Notes: generated from the sequence alone by a model not told the origin. A stretch of DNA of 40,569 nucleotides from Streptomyces shenzhenensis (GCF_021462265.1 NZ_JAJONF010000063.1:1-40569); one strand, 5' to 3'. Numbered from the stretch's first letter, positions 16,808-25,380 are shown. Program-made: numbers and translations.

Positions 16808-17283
16808 GAACCCGAGCAGGTCGCGCTGAGCCACGCGCCCGGCAACGCACCCCCACTGAAGTCACGCTGATCGGCCGCCGCACCCAGCAACGCTCCCTCG
16901 TCCTCGCGGCGTTCATCCGCGCCGACGGATTCGTCGGCGCCCAGGCCCTCCACGCCCAGCTCGCCGCCGAAGGCACACCGGTCGGCCTGTCCACGGTCTA
17001 CCGCACCCTGACCGCCCTGGCCGGCGCGGGCCGGGCCGACATGGTCCGCGACTCAGGCGGTGAACGCCTCTTTCGCTACCGCCCCGGCCCCGACCACCGC
17101 CACTACCTCATCTGCACGGAATGCGGTCTGAGCCGCCCCGTCGACTCCGGCCCGATCGAGGACTGGGCCGAGACCATCGCCCAGGACTCCGGCTTCGCGG
17201 ACATCCGGCACACAGTCGAACTCTCCGGAGTGTGCTCAGGACTACTACGAGCGGCGGATCAAGGAGGGCAAGACCCGGCGTGA
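16804..17283 (+). CDS. Fur-family regulator, Zur-like (second copy, altered C-terminus)
   Basis: A 159-aa Fur-fold protein clearly related to the copy at 8,748. The winged helix includes GLSTVYRTLTALA and the dimer domain HRHYLICTECGLSRPVDSG holds the first CxxC. The second structural pair should be GVCxxC; here the protein reads SGVCSGLLRAADQGGQDPA, so the last cysteine is missing. The change coincides with DNA that, in another frame, encodes YYERRIKEGKTRREIVRC, an IS110-type transposase tail. The gene is last in the zinc-transporter operon, with an ATGA overlap to permease 2. It may be weakened or non-functional. Confidence 0.8.
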   Translation: MRTRAGRAEPRARQRTPTEVTLIGRRTQQRSLVLAAFIRADGFVGAQALHAQLAAEGTPVGLSTVYRTLTALAGAGRADMVRDSGGERLFRYRPGPDHRHYLICTECGLSRPVDSGPIEDWAETIAQDSGFADIRHTVELSGVCSGLLRAADQGGQDPA

Positions 17284-17290
17284 AATCGTC
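17239..17290 (+). mobile_element. IS110-type transposase scrap fused to the Zur gene
   Basis: In the frame beginning with the codons for DYYERR, about 18 codons match the tail of IS110-type transposases (EGKTRREIVRC). The stretch GGCAAGACCCGGCGTGA is identical to one in the fragment at 5,852-5,868 on the minus strand. No other part of the element is left here. Confidence 0.5.
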
Positions 17291-17393
17291 CGTTGCCGCC
17301 CGCTCTGCGACCCGCCGGGCTGCGGCGGTGGCGATCGGCCCGTCGAGGTGACGCCGTAAGCTGCGCCGGGGTTCTGAATCGCGGGAGGCGTGG

Positions 17394-18893
17394 GTGGGTC
17401 GGGATATGGTCCTCAGCGGCCGGTACGAGCTGGTCGAGAAGCTCGGGCAGGGCGGCATGGGAACGGTCCATCGGGGTGTGGACCGGCAGCTGCGCCGTAC
17501 CGTCGCAGTCAAGCTGCTCTCCTCACAGCTGGCCCACGATCCGCAGTCGCGAGCCCGCTTCCGGCGCGAGGCCCACGCTGCCGCCGCGCTCAACCATCCA
17601 GCGGTGGCCACCATCCACGACGTCGGCGAGGAGCCGCACCCGGATGGTCCGCGGCCGTACCTGGTCATGGAGTACGTGCAAGGCGCCACCCTCGCCGAGG
17701 TCCTGCACGACGGCCCGCTCCCCGTCGCCAAGGCGGTCAACGCGGCCTGCGCGGTACTGGACGCGCTACGGCACAGTCACGAACGCGGAATCGTGCACCG
17801 GGACATCAAGCCCTCGAACATCATGCTCACCGGACCCGAAACCGTGAAGGTCCTCGACTTCGGCATTGCCAAGGCGTTCACCGAGGCTGCGACGCGTATC
17901 ACCGGCAGCGGTGCGGCCATAGGCACCCCGGCTTACCTCTCTCCCGAGCAGATCAGCGGCGCGGAGATCGACCACCGGGCCGATCTCTACGCGATGGGGT
18001 GCCTGCTGCACGAACTGCTGACCGGGCAGACCCCGTTCCACGGTGATTCGCCGTTCGCCGTCATGCATCAGCACCTGTACGCCGAACCCGAGCCGGTCTC
18101 CCGGCTCCGACCGCAGATACCGCCGGCGGTCGAGACCGCAATCCTGCGTGCGCTGTGCAAGGACCCGGCGGAACGATTCGCCGATGCGGGACAGATGCGC
18201 GCAGCCCTCGCCGACGCCCTGGCACAGACCTCCATGCCGACGGCCCAGGCCACCACGCCCCGGCCTCCGGCGACGCGGTCCGCCGACCGAACCACGCTCC
18301 GCGACAAGTTCCGTATCTCACTGCGCCCTTCCGCCGACAGCGCCCTGGCTCTGCTCGGATGCCTGCTTTCGGTGCTGTGCGCACATGGCCAACTGGTGGA
18401 CACCGCCCACTTCGGCCGGATCGCCATCGCGGCCGGTGCGCTGGGCGTGGTGGCGCTCCCGTGGTCGACACGCCTGTCGTGTGCGCTGGGCTGGGGGCCG
18501 GTGGCCGAGGCTGTGGCGGTCAACTCCGAACTGCGGCGCGCCTACGTCGGATGGCACGGTTCGTACGTCGGTATCGCTGCTCTGCTGGCACTGGCCGCCG
18601 TCTGCTGCCTCGTCAGCGCGGTACGCAGCCGGCAGCGCGGCGTCGGCTCGCTGGTCGCCTTCTGGTTCAGTGCCACCGCGTCGATCTGGTACTTCCTCGA
18701 CGACCTGCACAAGCTCTTCGTCTTCTACCTGCTGCTGTCCCTCGTGGCCATTGCCACTGTGTCGTGGGAGACGGTCGGACTCGTACGGCGCCGGGCGAGG
18801 AACGGACGGGCGGCGCCAAAAGGGCTGTCCGCCAGCCTGACGCCACCTGGTCGCCGGCCCACGACCACGTCGACCCGAAACCTCAGGGCATGA
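17394..18893 (+). CDS. membrane-anchored serine/threonine protein kinase
   Basis: A 499-aa Hanks-type kinase. The glycine loop is KLGQGGMG (residues 17-23), the ATP lysine is Lys40 in VAVKLL, the catalytic loop is VHRDIKPSN (Asp137), the magnesium site is DFG at 156-158 and the activation segment ends in GTPAYLSPEQ. After a linker at about 275-310 the C-terminal third is hydrophobic with about five membrane segments, without PASTA or other known sensor repeats. The GTG start has GGGAGG five bases upstream; an ATG four codons later is possible. It is a solo gene, and no substrate is evident next to it. Confidence 0.92.
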   Translation: MGRDMVLSGRYELVEKLGQGGMGTVHRGVDRQLRRTVAVKLLSSQLAHDPQSRARFRREAHAAAALNHPAVATIHDVGEEPHPDGPRPYLVMEYVQGATLAEVLHDGPLPVAKAVNAACAVLDALRHSHERGIVHRDIKPSNIMLTGPETVKVLDFGIAKAFTEAATRITGSGAAIGTPAYLSPEQISGAEIDHRADLYAMGCLLHELLTGQTPFHGDSPFAVMHQHLYAEPEPVSRLRPQIPPAVETAILRALCKDPAERFADAGQMRAALADALAQTSMPTAQATTPRPPATRSADRTTLRDKFRISLRPSADSALALLGCLLSVLCAHGQLVDTAHFGRIAIAAGALGVVALPWSTRLSCALGWGPVAEAVAVNSELRRAYVGWHGSYVGIAALLALAAVCCLVSAVRSRQRGVGSLVAFWFSATASIWYFLDDLHKLFVFYLLLSLVAIATVSWETVGLVRRRARNGRAAPKGLSASLTPPGRRPTTTSTRNLRA

Positions 18894-19157
18894 CGAGGTC
18901 GAGGTTGTAGGACGGGCCGGGAGTCGGGGCAGCCCGCGACACCGGTTTTGGATACGGCCGCCCGCCTGCCCCTCTTCCTGGCCCTCGGTGTGACTCAGCC
19001 CTTGTATTCGGGGGCGATGCGTTCGACCAGTCGCAGCGGTGCCGACCAGGCAAGGTCGTATGCGTGGTCGTCCTGGAGGTCGGAGCTGTCGTCTTCGCCG
19101 GCCAGTTGGTGTGCGGTGAGTGTGCAGATGTCAGGGGTGGGGGTGACGAGCTTGGGG
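18894..19157. other. gene-free stretch with a possible small ORF remnant
   Basis: On the minus strand a frame ending at 18,995-18,997 reads DICTLTAHQLAGEDDSSDLQ, then DHAYDLAWSAPLRLVERIAP and EYKG. It has normal amino acid composition but no start codon with a ribosome site before the terminator hairpin at 19,158-19,203, so it may be the remains of a small gene. Nothing else is recognisable. Confidence 0.3.
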
Positions 19158-19203
19158 CCAGGGCCTGTCCGGTCGGCGGGGAGTGGGACCGGACAGGCCC
19201 TGG
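19158..19203 (-). terminator. strong hairpin terminator of the GH13 remnant
   Basis: A perfect 17-bp inverted repeat (CCAGGGCCTGTCCGGTC at 19,158-19,174, complement at 19,187-19,203) with a 12-base loop. It begins 22 bases beyond the stop of the alpha-glucosidase remnant, so this terminator has outlived its gene. It may also work for plus-strand transcription from the kinase. Confidence 0.8.
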
Positions 19204-19225
19204 CGGGTTCGAAAGGGCTGGAGCG

Positions 19226-19520
19226 CTACACCGCGAGCCAGGCTGCCTGGTCCGGGGCAAGGTGGCCGTTCTCGACGGGTTCGCTGGTCAGCAGGATGGA
19301 GGTGTGGTCGGGGAGTGGGTACGGCTCGGTGGAGAGGCTGACCACGCAGACGAAGCCGGGTCGCCGTGGAAGGCGAGGACTGCGGTGGGGGTGTCGAGCC
19401 AGCTGAGGGTGCCGTCGCCGAGGGCCGGTTGCTCGCGGCGTATGCGGAGGGCGCTGCGGTAGAGCTCCAGCATCGACGACGCGTTGACCGGTGCGGGGAC
19501 GCCGGGGGCAGCGGCTGCAG
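19226..19520 (-). pseudogene. GH13 alpha-glucosidase, C-terminal remnant with frameshift
   Basis: Reading down the minus strand, one frame gives SSMLELYRSALRIRREQPAL and GDGTLSWLDTPTAVLAFHGD. The other frame continues with PGFVCVVSLSTEPYPLPDHT, SILLTSEPVENGHLAPD and TAG at 19,226. Together they match the beta-sheet tail of bacterial GH13 alpha-glucosidases/oligo-1,6-glucosidases. The switch of frame near 19,355 and loss of the whole catalytic barrel show that it is dead. Upstream it is joined to an unrelated CMD-family remnant. Confidence 0.75.
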
Positions 19521-19604
19521 TTCTTCCTGTCCGAATCGCCCTGGGAGCCGAGCTGGTCAACCACCGGCGGCTTGAGCTGCTGTGCGGGAAGCCGGCGAGC
19601 TCTG

Positions 19605-19935
19605 TCAGCCCGTTCCTGAGCCGCCCTGGTGCACCTGCACGGTGGGTTCGACGCCGCGGGCGTCGACGACCTCGCGCCACGCGTCCAAGCCCGCCTGGAA
19701 GGCGACGATTCCGGCCTCCGGGAGGGCGATCTCGATCGCTTCGAGGATCTCCTGCGAGGTGACACCGAGGTCCAGGGCTACCCGGATGTGGCTCTGGATG
19801 TGTCCTTTGCCCGCTCTCATCACGGTCAGGCTCAGGATGAAGAGCAGTTACCCTCGTGGGTCCACGGACGAGTTCTTCGGTGTGCAGGCCTGGCCGTTGG
19901 GACAGGGGACCTGCCCCACCGTTGCCTCGTGACTC
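19605..19935 (-). pseudogene. carboxymuconolactone decarboxylase-family remnant
   Basis: The minus strand encodes LSLTVMRAGKGHIQSHIRVA, then LDLGVTSQEILEAIEIALPE and AGIVAFQAGLDAWREVV, the second half of a CMD-family (AhpD-like fold) protein. A stop codon lies just upstream in this frame, and the preceding codons (GLHTEELVRGPTR) are in another frame, so it is broken. An ATG at 19,821-19,823 could start a 72-aa product, but the catalytic CxxC half of the family is missing. Confidence 0.6.
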
Positions 19936-20126
19936 GCTGACGAGCCGCATCGGGTCCTCGCCGGCTCGGGGCCGGTCGGACACGGTGGGGACCGCACGCG
20001 CTTACAAACCGTGTCGGCGCCCTCGGTCAAGCGGCGGTTGCTCATGGGCGGTGCGGTCCCCGTGCGTTGCCTCACGACCCCTGATCGGACAGACATTCTC
20101 CGATCAGGGACATGGACATGGCCACC
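19936..20126. other. short intergenic region, nothing recognised
   Basis: No ORF with family resemblance, no terminator-like hairpin. It separates the CMD remnant from the 3' end of the AfsR-type regulator. Confidence 0.4.
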
Positions 20127-23063
20127 TCACGGTGACGATGGGCGCCCCGGAGCTTTCGTCTGGTTGATGTCGCCGATCACCTGCCACAGCCGCAGCGCCC
20201 GCCCTCGGTGCTGGAGCGCCAGATGGTGAACGCCGGCGGCGGCGTCCAGGTCGCCGATCAGTTGCCAGCAGGCGGCCTCGTCCTGGCGGTCGCCGTGCCG
20301 GTGGAACAGGCCCGCCGCGCGCTCCAACGCCGGGCTCGCCCGGTCCCGGTCGTGTTGACCGGCGTACACGCGGCCGACTTCCAGCAGCGTGTACGCAACG
20401 CACCGCTCGTCGGCCAGTTCCTCGAAGGTGACCAACGCCTGCCACAGGCAGCGCAGCGCCTCGTCCGGATCACCACGCCGATCGTGCAGCCGGCTGAACC
20501 GCCGCAGCACCACGGCCACGCGATGCCCGTCGCCCAGCGCCCTGGCCTGGCTCAAGGCCCCGTCGAACCAGAACTCCGCCTCGTCGAGCCTGCCCTGCAT
20601 GAGCTTCAGCACGGCCATGGAACAGGACAGCTGCGCTTCGATGTGCCGGTCGCCCTCACCGGCCGCGATGGCCAGCGCGTGCTCGACACGTTCGAGGGCT
20701 TCGTCGTCACGGCCCTGCACGCGGCTGACCGTACCCAGCATGGCCACCGACAGCGCCTCGCCGCGTTTGTCCCCACCGTCCTGACACAGCCCGAGGGAGG
20801 ACTCCAGGGCCCGGGCGGCCCGATCGAACTCGTCCTGGTAGATGTGCAGCTGGCCAAGACCGCGCAGCAGCACCGATGCGCCGCGCGCGTTGCCGGCGGC
20901 CTCGGCCGCGTCCAACGCGAGCCGGTGCCCGTGCTGCCAGTCCTGATAGAGACACCGGTGGTCGTAGTAGGTCGCCGCGCCGGCCGCCAGCTCCCAGGCC
21001 AACTCGTCCAGGCCCCAGTCCACGGCCAGTTTCACCGCGCCGAGCAGGTTGTCGCGTTCCGCGTCGAACCAGCCGACCGGGTCGGCCATCAGCCGGTCCA
21101 TGACCGCATCGGGCAGCGACCGGCGCGGTGCCGAACCGGGCGCGGCTGCCAGCAGCCCGGCCGTCGGCAGCCGATCGGTACCGCGCCCGATCAGCTCAAG
21201 CCAAACGGACAGCACCCGGGTGATCGCGTCCCGCTTGTCTTCCATCGGCAGCGGGGCGGCGATCTCCACGGCACAGGTTCTGATCAGGTCGTGCAGCCGG
21301 TAACGCGGCTCGCCGAGGGCGTCGGTGGCGGTCAGCCGCACCAGGCTGGCGTCGACGAGGGTGTCCAGCACCTCCTCGGCGTCCGAGCGGTCGAGCAGCG
21401 GGCCGACCACCCAGCCGGGCAGGGTGTAGGCGCCGAGCAGACCCAGCAGGCTCAGCGCGCGCACCGCGTCGGCCGGCAGCAGCCGTAAGCTCAGTTCGAC
21501 ACTGGCTCGCACGCTGAGGTCCCCGATCCTCAGCTCGGCCAGCCTCCGGGACTCGTCCTCGATCCGTTCCCGCAGCACCCGCAGCGACCAGGCCGGGCGG
21601 CCCGTGAGCTTGCCGCTGGCGATCCGGATCGCCAGCGGCAGGTTGCCGCAGCAGTCGAGGATCGCGTCTGCCTCCCCCGGTTCCCGTTCGACCCGCCGCC
21701 GTCCGACAATTCCCGTGAACAACTCCCGCGCCTCTGCCGGGCTCAGCACGTCCAGGTCGATGTGCCGAGCGCCGGGGAGTTGCGTCAGCAGAGTGCGGCT
21801 GGTGATCAACACGGCACAGCCGTCGGCCGCCGGCAGCAAGGGCAGCACCTGATCGGCGTGACCGGCATCGTCCAGCACCACCAGCATGCGACGGTCCACC
21901 AGCAACGACCGGTAGAGCGCTGCCCGCTCGGCCAGGCGGTTCGGGATCGCGCTGCCGGCGATCGAGAGCGCGCGCAGTGCCTCGGCCAGCATCAGCCCCG
22001 GGTCCCGCGGCTCATCCGATGTCGCCGCGAGGTTGAGGTAGAGCTGGCCGTCGGGGAAGTCGGCGCTCGCCAGCCGCGCGGCGTGCGTCACCAGGCAGGA
22101 CTTGCCGACACCGGGACCGCCCACGATGACGGCCACCGGGGCCCGGTTCGACGCCGACCCGTCGAGCAGCCCGGCGATCTCGGCCAGTGCTTCGGTCCGG
22201 CCCACGAAGTCGGATACGTCGAGGGGAAGTTGACGTACCGGCATCGCCATCGCCGGCCCGGGAGCCGCCGGGGCAGCGCTCTCCGGTGGTGTGGCCGGGG
22301 GGCCATTTGCCGGGATCGTAGCCACCAGGGCGGGATCTGCGGTCAGGACGCGCTGGTGCAGCGCCTGCAGCGGCGGGGTGGGGTCGACGCCGAGTTCGTC
22401 GGCCAGTGTCCGGCGCAGCCGCTCGTACACCTGCAGCGCCTCGCCTTGTCTTCGGCACCGGTAGAGGGCGACCATCAGGTGCTCGGCGACCTGCTCGTCG
22501 TAGGGATGCTCGTGGAGCAGAGCGGTCAGCTCGTCGATGACCTCTCGATGACGCCCCAGGCCGAGTTCGATGGCCAGGCACTGTTTGTGCGTGGCCGCAC
22601 GTTTCTCGTTCAGCCGTGCCGCGTCGATCTCCAGGACTTGGCTGGGAGTGTCGACCAGGGCGTCTCCGCGCCAGCAGGCCAGCGCCCGCCGCAGCGCGAC
22701 CGCTGTCTCCAACGGGGTCGTGTGCTGTTCGGCGAGGTGTCGCTGGTGCTCGAACTCCAGCAGGTCTAGCTGATCTTGAGTCAGGTGGATCTCATAGCCG
22801 CCGCGCCGCGTGCTGATCAGAGTGCCGGGTGATCCGCAGGCGACGAGGTTGCGGCGCAGCCCGGAGACAGCGTCCTGGACCTGACGGACCGCAGTGGCGG
22901 GCGCGTTCGTGTCCCACATCACGGCGACGAGCCGTTCCGTGGCGACGATGTTGTTGGCGTCGATCAGAAGTGCTGCCAGCATCTTGGCCTGCCGCGGCCC
23001 GTTCAACGGGACCGCGCGTCCGGCGATCTGGGCGCGTAACGGCCCCAGTAAGCCGAATTTCAT
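20127..23063 (-). CDS. AfsR-type SARP regulator with NB-ARC and TPR domains
   Basis: A 978-aa multidomain regulator. Residues 1-95 form the OmpR-type DNA-binding domain (GPRQAKMLAALLIDANNIVA) and residues about 100-245 the bacterial transcriptional activator domain (ADELGVDPTPPLQALHQRVL). From about 280 comes an NB-ARC ATPase (P-loop VGGPGVGKSC at 314-323, Walker B LVVLDDAG, GNLPLAIRIASGKL). From about 700 to the end lie TPR-like helices. This is the AfsR layout. The ATG has GGGGGAG five bases upstream. It stands alone and may be a pleiotropic activator of secondary metabolism. The link to the RiPP-like cluster 2.4 kb away is only positional. Confidence 0.93.
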   Translation of the reverse strand: MKFGLLGPLRAQIAGRAVPLNGPRQAKMLAALLIDANNIVATERLVAVMWDTNAPATAVRQVQDAVSGLRRNLVACGSPGTLISTRRGGYEIHLTQDQLDLLEFEHQRHLAEQHTTPLETAVALRRALACWRGDALVDTPSQVLEIDAARLNEKRAATHKQCLAIELGLGRHREVIDELTALLHEHPYDEQVAEHLMVALYRCRRQGEALQVYERLRRTLADELGVDPTPPLQALHQRVLTADPALVATIPANGPPATPPESAAPAAPGPAMAMPVRQLPLDVSDFVGRTEALAEIAGLLDGSASNRAPVAVIVGGPGVGKSCLVTHAARLASADFPDGQLYLNLAATSDEPRDPGLMLAEALRALSIAGSAIPNRLAERAALYRSLLVDRRMLVVLDDAGHADQVLPLLPAADGCAVLITSRTLLTQLPGARHIDLDVLSPAEARELFTGIVGRRRVEREPGEADAILDCCGNLPLAIRIASGKLTGRPAWSLRVLRERIEDESRRLAELRIGDLSVRASVELSLRLLPADAVRALSLLGLLGAYTLPGWVVGPLLDRSDAEEVLDTLVDASLVRLTATDALGEPRYRLHDLIRTCAVEIAAPLPMEDKRDAITRVLSVWLELIGRGTDRLPTAGLLAAAPGSAPRRSLPDAVMDRLMADPVGWFDAERDNLLGAVKLAVDWGLDELAWELAAGAATYYDHRCLYQDWQHGHRLALDAAEAAGNARGASVLLRGLGQLHIYQDEFDRAARALESSLGLCQDGGDKRGEALSVAMLGTVSRVQGRDDEALERVEHALAIAAGEGDRHIEAQLSCSMAVLKLMQGRLDEAEFWFDGALSQARALGDGHRVAVVLRRFSRLHDRRGDPDEALRCLWQALVTFEELADERCVAYTLLEVGRVYAGQHDRDRASPALERAAGLFHRHGDRQDEAACWQLIGDLDAAAGVHHLALQHRGRALRLWQVIGDINQTKAPGRPSSP

Positions 23064-23425
23064 GCTCCCCCTGGTACGTGACGATTAACGCCCATCCCCC
23101 TGGCTGACCTCGCACAAGGACGAATCTAGGACGGCCGGCGGATCCGTGTCCATAGCGCCTCTGCAGCACGGCTCACCGAAGACACGTGGGCAGGCAAGGG
23201 TGCGGAGGGTGCCTTCGCCCGGTACCTCGGCAGCATCCGGGCCGGTGTCCCGGGAGCAGAAGCAGCCGCACCGATTCATGGGGGCACCGGTTGCCCCCTG
23301 AAGCTCGTCGCAGGGTGGCCCGGCAGGCGAACTCCGCCGCGGCCGCGCACGCACCGCCGCGCAGGCCACACCCACCACCGCACCACTTCCGATCGGCAAA
23401 ACGACAGAAGGAGCACTCATCAATC
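23064..23425. other. intergenic region between divergent genes
   Basis: About 360 bases between the AfsR-type gene and the chimeric ORF. A plus-strand frame is open from 23,186 but is arginine- and proline-rich and looks like non-coding sequence. AAGGAG at 23,408-23,413 may serve the ATG at 23,426. No operator-like repeat was found. Confidence 0.4.
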
Positions 23426-23950
23426 ATGCCTCGCGACTGGAAGACCTTCGGCGCACTGGCGGTCGCAGGTCGCTGCGCCACGATCGGGCTCGCCACGGGA
23501 ACCACTGAGGCGCAGACGCGGATAAAGACCAGCAACGTCACGGAACCAGGTTGGTACAACGACTCCGGCAGAACCGGCAACTACCAGTTCGTGGCGAACA
23601 ATTGGGACAGCCGTTACCAGCGCTACCAGCAGTCGCTCGTCCGGGTGTCCGGGCAGGACGGCGGCAAGGACATGGCCCACTGCCTGCCGCCCCTGGGCGA
23701 CAACTCCCTGACCGAGGAGGACCTCGCCAGCCTCGGCTCGACGGCCCTCCAGGTGGTCGTCGACGCTCTCGCGAAGTGCGCCGCCGCAGGCCAGTCCGCC
23801 GTCACGGACCCACCGCAGGACGCGGTCACGCTCTGGCTCGGCCTGCACGGCCTCGCCCACCAGCGCGCCGACAGCCGCACGTTCCCCTGGCCGGAGGAGA
23901 GCATCACCGAGGCCATGATCACCAGACTGGCCTGCCTCAAGGAGACCTGA
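23426..23950 (+). CDS. chimeric ORF: secreted-type N-terminus fused to TetR ligand-domain tail
   Basis: A 174-aa ORF made of two unlike halves. Residues 1-30 look like a signal peptide (KTFGALAVAGRCATIGLATG, with TEAQT as cleavage region) and 30-75 like a small exported protein (GWYNDSGRTGNYQFVANNWD). From about residue 85 the sequence matches the WHG-type C-terminal domain of TetR regulators (DPPQDAVTLWLGLHGLAHQR and FPWPEESITEAMITRL). A regulator domain has no place behind a signal peptide, so the gene is probably a recombination product with junction near 23,650. A working fusion cannot be excluded, as the frame is open. Confidence 0.5.
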   Translation: MPRDWKTFGALAVAGRCATIGLATGTTEAQTRIKTSNVTEPGWYNDSGRTGNYQFVANNWDSRYQRYQQSLVRVSGQDGGKDMAHCLPPLGDNSLTEEDLASLGSTALQVVVDALAKCAAAGQSAVTDPPQDAVTLWLGLHGLAHQRADSRTFPWPEESITEAMITRLACLKET

Positions 23951-24184
23951 CCACATCGCCACCCCGAGACAATGCGACGACGCCCCAGGGCCGACCTCGA
24001 GGAACACCGAAGGCGCCCTTCTCTCGCCGCACGTACCGAACTCGTGCCGGTGTTCAGCGGTGCGATGCCGTGCTGAGGGCGGATCGATGCTCGGCCCGGC
24101 CTTTCCACGGTCGGGCCGGAGAGGACGCATGTGTTACTCGCTCTTGAAGATCACCTGGCCATTACCGGTGCCCGCCCGCGGGAG

Positions 24185-24740
24185 AGCCGCTGTAGGGGTC
24201 TTCCAGGTCCTCATGCGTGCGAAGACGTGCCCGACACGGGCTCGGACTTTGCGGTGAGAGGCGTTGTGCTCCCGCTTTCCAAGCGGGAAGTTCGTCCTGG
24301 CCGGGCGGGCGCCGGTGCGGGATGACCGGGCCCGTCCCCCGGTATCCGCCGTCCGTGATGACCATGGCCTTGCCGACGGCGGCGTTCGCTCCGGACAGTT
24401 CCCATGCCTTGCAGTCGTTCCGGTTGCCGGGCAGAGGCCGGCCGACGGTGACGACGAGTTGAGCGTCGGCGTCGATGACGACCTGGTGATTGGTGGAGTA
24501 CCGATGGTTCTTCGACTGCTCGGCGACCGTGTGATCCCGGGTCGGGACCAGGGTGCCGTCCACGATCAGCACGGTCTCCTTGCGGAACCGTTTGCGCTGA
24601 TGCAGGGCGAGTAGCGGTCCGAGATGATCGACGATACGGGCGGCGGCCGACTTGGACACGCCGGACAATGGTCCAAGCTGTCGCCGCGTCAGGTTCGTCC
24701 GCCAGTACGCGGTGACCAGGTGCGGCGGGGTGTCCCACCC
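24185..24740 (-). pseudogene. IS5-family (DDE) transposase, decayed
   Basis: The minus strand encodes LVTAYWRTNLTRRQLGPLSG, VSKSAAARIVDHLGPLLALH and ETVLIVDGTLVPTRDH, then NHRYSTNHQVVIDADAQLVV and VITDGGYRGTG, a typical IS5-type DDE transposase. Near 24,280 the frame breaks; the other frame goes on with EHNASHRKVRARVGHVFARM, where the family's catalytic Glu (RVEHVFARM) is Gly. After that the tail is unrelated, and the first 80-100 residues are missing. The element is inactive, and no terminal repeats were found. Confidence 0.8.
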
Positions 24741-25074
24741 GGACCGCGGAGCCGCAGGGCAGATGCGACGGGGTCGCCGCGGACCTGGGTGAGCAGGGGG
24801 TCCGCGGGTGAGAGCGGCGGATCGGCAGCGCGGAATCGGGCCACGCCGGGGGCGTCACGTGACGTGCGGACGGGTCCCGGTTCCGGTTGGTGGTCATCCG
24901 GGGTCCGGCCCGGTGGACGCGGCGGCTGTGAACGTGGTTCCACGGTTGGGAGGATGCGGTGGTCGCTGCACACTCCCCGGGCTGAGCCCACGCCTCGCCC
25001 CGGCTGCGTCACGCCGCCCCCGGCCGACGGTCACTCCTGGCGATCGCCCGGCTCGACCGCCCGTCGCCGGCCGG
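24741..25074. other. gene-free stretch with a 12-bp palindrome
   Basis: No credible ORF. The perfect palindrome CGTCACGTGACG at 24,853-24,864 is the only structure I noticed; its role is unknown. Confidence 0.35.
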
Positions 25075-25287
25075 TCACGAGGAGGGCCCGTGGTATCTCG
25101 ACCCCGTGCCGTTCCACCCCATCGGGTCGTCGGCCCGGTCCTGGTGGTTCACCGTGCCGGACGACGGGTGGTTCGCCACTCCGCCGACGGGGGAACCGCC
25201 GATGACGGCGGCCAGGATGAACGGCAGCGCCAGGACGGCGGCCAGGAGGAACTGACGCAGCGGAAAGCCGGATTTGTATCGCTTCAC
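25075..25287 (-). CDS. small membrane or secreted peptide, 70 aa
   Basis: From a GTG start, the product reads MKRYKSGFPLRQFLLAAVLA and continues with a hydrophobic run LPFILAAVIGG, so residues about 13-31 form a signal anchor or signal peptide. The remaining 40 residues are polar (SSGTVNHQDRADDPMGWNGT). No family recognised. The ribosome site is weak. Support for a real gene comes from a promoter-like region 75-95 bases upstream that shares heptamer repeats with the LuxR gene of the RiPP-like cluster. It may be an exported peptide under SARP control. Confidence 0.5.
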   Translation of the reverse strand: MKRYKSGFPLRQFLLAAVLALPFILAAVIGGSPVGGVANHPSSGTVNHQDRADDPMGWNGTGSRYHGPSS

Positions 25288-25340
25288 TTTATGTATCCGT
25301 TCTGGTGAGTTCTACGCCGCGGGCCACGGGGCCCACAGCG

Positions 25341-25380
25341 ATTGGCCATGCTGGCAGACCGTGATCAACGGGTGATCAAT
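25341..25380 (-). promoter_or_regulatory. SARP-type promoter of the 70-aa peptide gene
   Basis: On the minus strand two TTGATCA heptamers are 11 bases apart (start to start; the GTGATCAA forms on the plus strand start at 25,361 and 25,372). Eight bases after the second heptamer comes CAGCAT, a possible -10 box, followed by GGCC. SARP proteins are known to bind heptamer repeats at 11-bp intervals set 8 bp ahead of the -10. The same layout is found at 27,166-27,209. Confidence 0.6.

Noticed and set aside
20208..21488. A 426-aa plus-strand open frame
   Set aside because: It lies entirely opposite the AfsR-type gene and has no domain resemblance.
24853..24864. Palindrome CGTCACGTGACG as an operator
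   Set aside because: It is a lone perfect palindrome in a gene-free stretch, with no adjacent promoter or second copy to support a role.
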